A DNA stretch of 64,000 bases from contig NZ_JAHVHV010000004.1 in NCBI RefSeq assembly GCF_019802085.1, positions 248,001 to 312,000 on the forward strand, read 5' to 3'. Made by a program: the position numbers and the translations under genes. The notes beneath the pieces are model-generated. The model did not search any database, was not told where the DNA came from, and worked only from the letters and a program-made list of their open reading frames with translations. Source of the DNA: Ferrimonas balearica. GTDB lineage: Bacteria; Pseudomonadota; Gammaproteobacteria; Enterobacterales; Shewanellaceae. This document shows positions 62,068 to 64,000 of this stretch, piece after piece (the stretch's first letter is position 1; every line of letters begins with the position of its first letter).

Positions 62068-62871
62068 TCAGATGGAGCCCAAGGCCGGGATCCGGAAGCG
62101 TTCGCCGTCCATCTCCAGCACCACCTCGTTGGGCAGGATCTCACTGACCGTCAGCCCCGGGGCCGCCTCGTCCCCCTCCTGAAGCTCCCGGCCGTTGGCC
62201 CGCAGCCAGCGATCCGCCGGGTTGGTGGCGTAGACGTGGGCGGTGATCGCCACATCGGGCACTCGCTTCTGGAACGCCCAGGGCATCTGCCCCAGTTTGG
62301 GCACCTCGGCGGCGGGCACCGTGGTGACGCCGGGATCCGGCTGCAAGTCGAGCGGCGACTCCACCGGCTGGGCCAGGCGCGGCTGGGGTGTCAGGACGTC
62401 GTCGCCCATCTCCGCCAGGGCCTGCTCGAACGCCGCCAGCAGGGCGGGATCCGCCTGCGCCACCGGCTCGCTGGCAGCCGCCAGTTGCGGCTGGGGCTCC
62501 GGAGCCGGCTGGCGCACCGGGGTGTCCGCCGGGGCCGACGGACGCTCCACCACCACGGGGAGGTCATCCAGCGGCACGCGCTCAGAGGCCGGGGTCGAAA
62601 CCACGGCGGTGGGCAGGGGCAGGTTCACCCGCCCGGCCAGGGTGTAGGGGGGCGCCTCCGGCGGTGCGGCGGCGGTGTCATTGGGGTTCGCGGTCAGCAC
62701 CACGCTGGCCCAGCCGGCGGCAGCGCCCACGGCGAGGGTGACCAGGGGCAGGCTCCAGATCCAGGGCCGCGCGGGCTTGCGCCGGGTGGGTAGCTCCGGG
62801 GCCAGGGCGGGATCGTGCTGTGCCGCTTCGCTGTGGCGGGCGCGCTTTACCGCATCAAGCAACAGGGACAT
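62068..62871 (-). CDS. gspB: Type II secretion protein GspB/ExeB
   Basis: 267 residues. MSLLLDAVKRARHSEAAQH is the typical start of this family. One transmembrane helix (WIWSLPLVTLAVGAAAGWAS, around residues 37-56) precedes a long Pro-rich periplasmic linker and a GspB_C domain (PDVAITAHVYATNPADRWLR, then EGDEAAPGLTVSEILPNEVV). GspB works with GspA to place the secretin through peptidoglycan. It starts one base before the gspA stop ends (TAATG). Confidence 0.92.
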   Translation of the reverse strand: MSLLLDAVKRARHSEAAQHDPALAPELPTRRKPARPWIWSLPLVTLAVGAAAGWASVVLTANPNDTAAAPPEAPPYTLAGRVNLPLPTAVVSTPASERVPLDDLPVVVERPSAPADTPVRQPAPEPQPQLAAASEPVAQADPALLAAFEQALAEMGDDVLTPQPRLAQPVESPLDLQPDPGVTTVPAAEVPKLGQMPWAFQKRVPDVAITAHVYATNPADRWLRANGRELQEGDEAAPGLTVSEILPNEVVLEMDGERFRIPALGSI

Positions 62872-64000
62872 TACTGCACCTCCGTCAATCGGGGGCCCGT
62901 TTCCGAGCCCAGCATGCTCAGCCGCTCCAGGGTATGGCGGCCGGCCAGGCCGTCGATGGCCAGCCCCTGCTGGCGCTGGAAGGCACGCAGGTCCGCCTCC
63001 AGCTGACGGTCGAAGCCGCTCAGCAGGCGAGCGTCACGGGTCTGCACCCGGGCCAGCCGGTTCTCCAGCCACTGCAGCTGACCGGTGGCGCTGTCCGGGC
63101 CGATAAGGTTGGGCAGGCTTTGGGGCGGGCGCCACAGCAGGGTGTAGTTGCCCAGGTAGTGGCGACGCACCCAGTCGGGGCTCATCCACAGCTGTTGTTC
63201 CCCCAGCTGCACCAGCAGGCGGTCCGCTTCGCGGGCCAGCAAGGCGCCGTAGAAGGGGGCGCCGTTTTCGTCGGTCAGGGCGATCACCGCCGGGCGGTCC
63301 AGGGCCACCAGCTGGGCCCAGTCCCCCCGGGCCGCTTCGCAGGCCAGGCCGCGCAGCTCGGCAAAGCGGCAGGGCAGTTCGGCGGGCACCGGCTCCCCCC
63401 AGTGGTGGAACAGCGCCTGGAAGGCGTTAAGCTCCCGCCCCTGGGTGGGGATCAAGCGCGTCAGATCCGCCGTCGGCACGGCCACCGGTTCCACCGCCAC
63501 GGCTTCAGGCAACGGCGCCAGGGCCCGCGCCCCGGCAAAGCCCAGGGCCGCGGTGACCAGCGACGCCACCAGGGCGGGCCAGCGGCGGCGCCGTTTGGGC
63601 GCCACGTCCAGCACCTCCACCGCCGCGGCGTCGATATCACTGCCGTCAATCATCGGCTTCTGAGCACCGTAGCCCCCCATCAGGGCCCGCTCGCTGAGCA
63701 GGTTAATAAGGCGCGGCACGCCACCACTGTAGCGGTGCAGCGCCTTGATGGCGCCGCGCTGGAACAAAGGCTGGCTGCGACCGGCCACGTGCAGACGGTG
63801 GTTGACGTAGGCGGCCACCTCATCCTCCTGCAAGGGCAGCAGGTGGTAGCGGGCGGTGATCCGTTGGGCCAACTGGCGCAGCTCCTGGCGGCGCAGCAGG
63901 GCCTGCAGCTCCGGCTGACCGATGAGGATCACCTGCAGCAGTTTGCGGGTGTCCGTCTCCAGGTTGGTCAGCAGGCGAAGCTGCTCCAGCACCTCGGGTT
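62871..64000 (-). CDS. gspA: Type II secretion ATPase GspA/ExeA (C-terminal part)
   Basis: The frame is open to the window edge, so the N terminus and Walker motifs lie outside. What remains: the end of the AAA domain (EVLEQLRLLTNLETDTRKLL, ILIGQPELQALLRRQELRQL, sensor/arginine region AQRITARYHLLPL), a C-terminal-lid segment (YSGGVPRLINLLSERAL), one transmembrane helix (WPALVASLVTAALGFAGARA), a periplasmic domain and a terminal peptidoglycan-binding domain (LRAFQRQQGLAIDGLAG). Acts with GspB in secretin assembly. Stop overlaps the gspB start. Confidence 0.93.
   Translation of the reverse strand, partial: PEVLEQLRLLTNLETDTRKLLQVILIGQPELQALLRRQELRQLAQRITARYHLLPLQEDEVAAYVNHRLHVAGRSQPLFQRGAIKALHRYSGGVPRLINLLSERALMGGYGAQKPMIDGSDIDAAAVEVLDVAPKRRRRWPALVASLVTAALGFAGARALAPLPEAVAVEPVAVPTADLTRLIPTQGRELNAFQALFHHWGEPVPAELPCRFAELRGLACEAARGDWAQLVALDRPAVIALTDENGAPFYGALLAREADRLLVQLGEQQLWMSPDWVRRHYLGNYTLLWRPPQSLPNLIGPDSATGQLQWLENRLARVQTRDARLLSGFDRQLEADLRAFQRQQGLAIDGLAGRHTLERLSMLGSETGPRLTEVQ

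Overview
The window reads as chromosomal DNA of a GC-rich marine gammaproteobacterium of the Alteromonadales, most like Ferrimonas (a Shewanella relative). Pointers are the sfsA-dksA-gluQ-pcnB-folK-panBCD order, a decaheme OmcA/MtrC-family lipoprotein, a pentaheme NrfA with NnrS, a YceI/cytochrome b561 pair, GlyGly-CTERM proteases and gspAB type II secretion genes. No species assignment can be proved from the sequence alone.

Layout. 1-6026: housekeeping genes (sfsA end, dksA, gluQ, pcnB, folK, panB, panC, panD), with promoters before dksA, pcnB and panB and a terminator inside dksA-gluQ. 6042-9321: a leftward PagP-like outer-membrane barrel, an unlisted 30-residue membrane peptide, and a yadG-yadH-TrmB-like operon. 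9505-14145: a large exported purple-acid-phosphatase-like protein, a TerB-domain membrane protein and an HExxH protein. 14246-18190: divergent yceJ-yceI and nnrS-nrfA, the latter behind a clear NsrR-type site. 18233-22863: an orphan small protein, the OmcA-type cytochrome, a NIF3/CutA-like protein and an ionotropic-glutamate-receptor-like channel.

22864-42217 is a lower-GC genomic island carrying a DNA phosphorothioation (Dnd/Dpt) defence system. The restriction genes dptF-dptG-dptH run rightward. The modification genes dndB-dndC-dndD-dndE run leftward towards them, preceded by an associated methyltransferase gene and an M15-peptidase-like gene. Where the two operons meet sits a still more AT-rich cassette of three genes: a HARE-HTH/Mrr endonuclease, a five-TM membrane protein and a second DGQHR-domain protein translationally coupled to it. 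dndA is absent, as is common when IscS supplies the sulfur. The dndB promoter carries two palindromes resembling DndB operators. A tRNA-Ile2(CAU) gene closes the island on the right with its 3' end facing it. I find no integrase and no duplicated att sequence.

42566-64000 returns to the GC-rich core: a peroxiredoxin-like protein, a VOC protein, a ToxR-like regulator with a beta-propeller, two tandem subtilisin-family proteins (the first has lost its whole catalytic apparatus, the second is intact, both end in GlyGly-CTERM tails), a DUF2167 protein, valS-holC, pepA, lptF-lptG and gspB-gspA. The type II secretion genes and the GlyGly-CTERM proteins plausibly belong to the same export route.

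The most interesting items are the AT-rich three-gene cassette inside the Dnd locus, the pseudo-subtilase paired with an active one, the conserved AUU start of pcnB, and the DndB operator pair.
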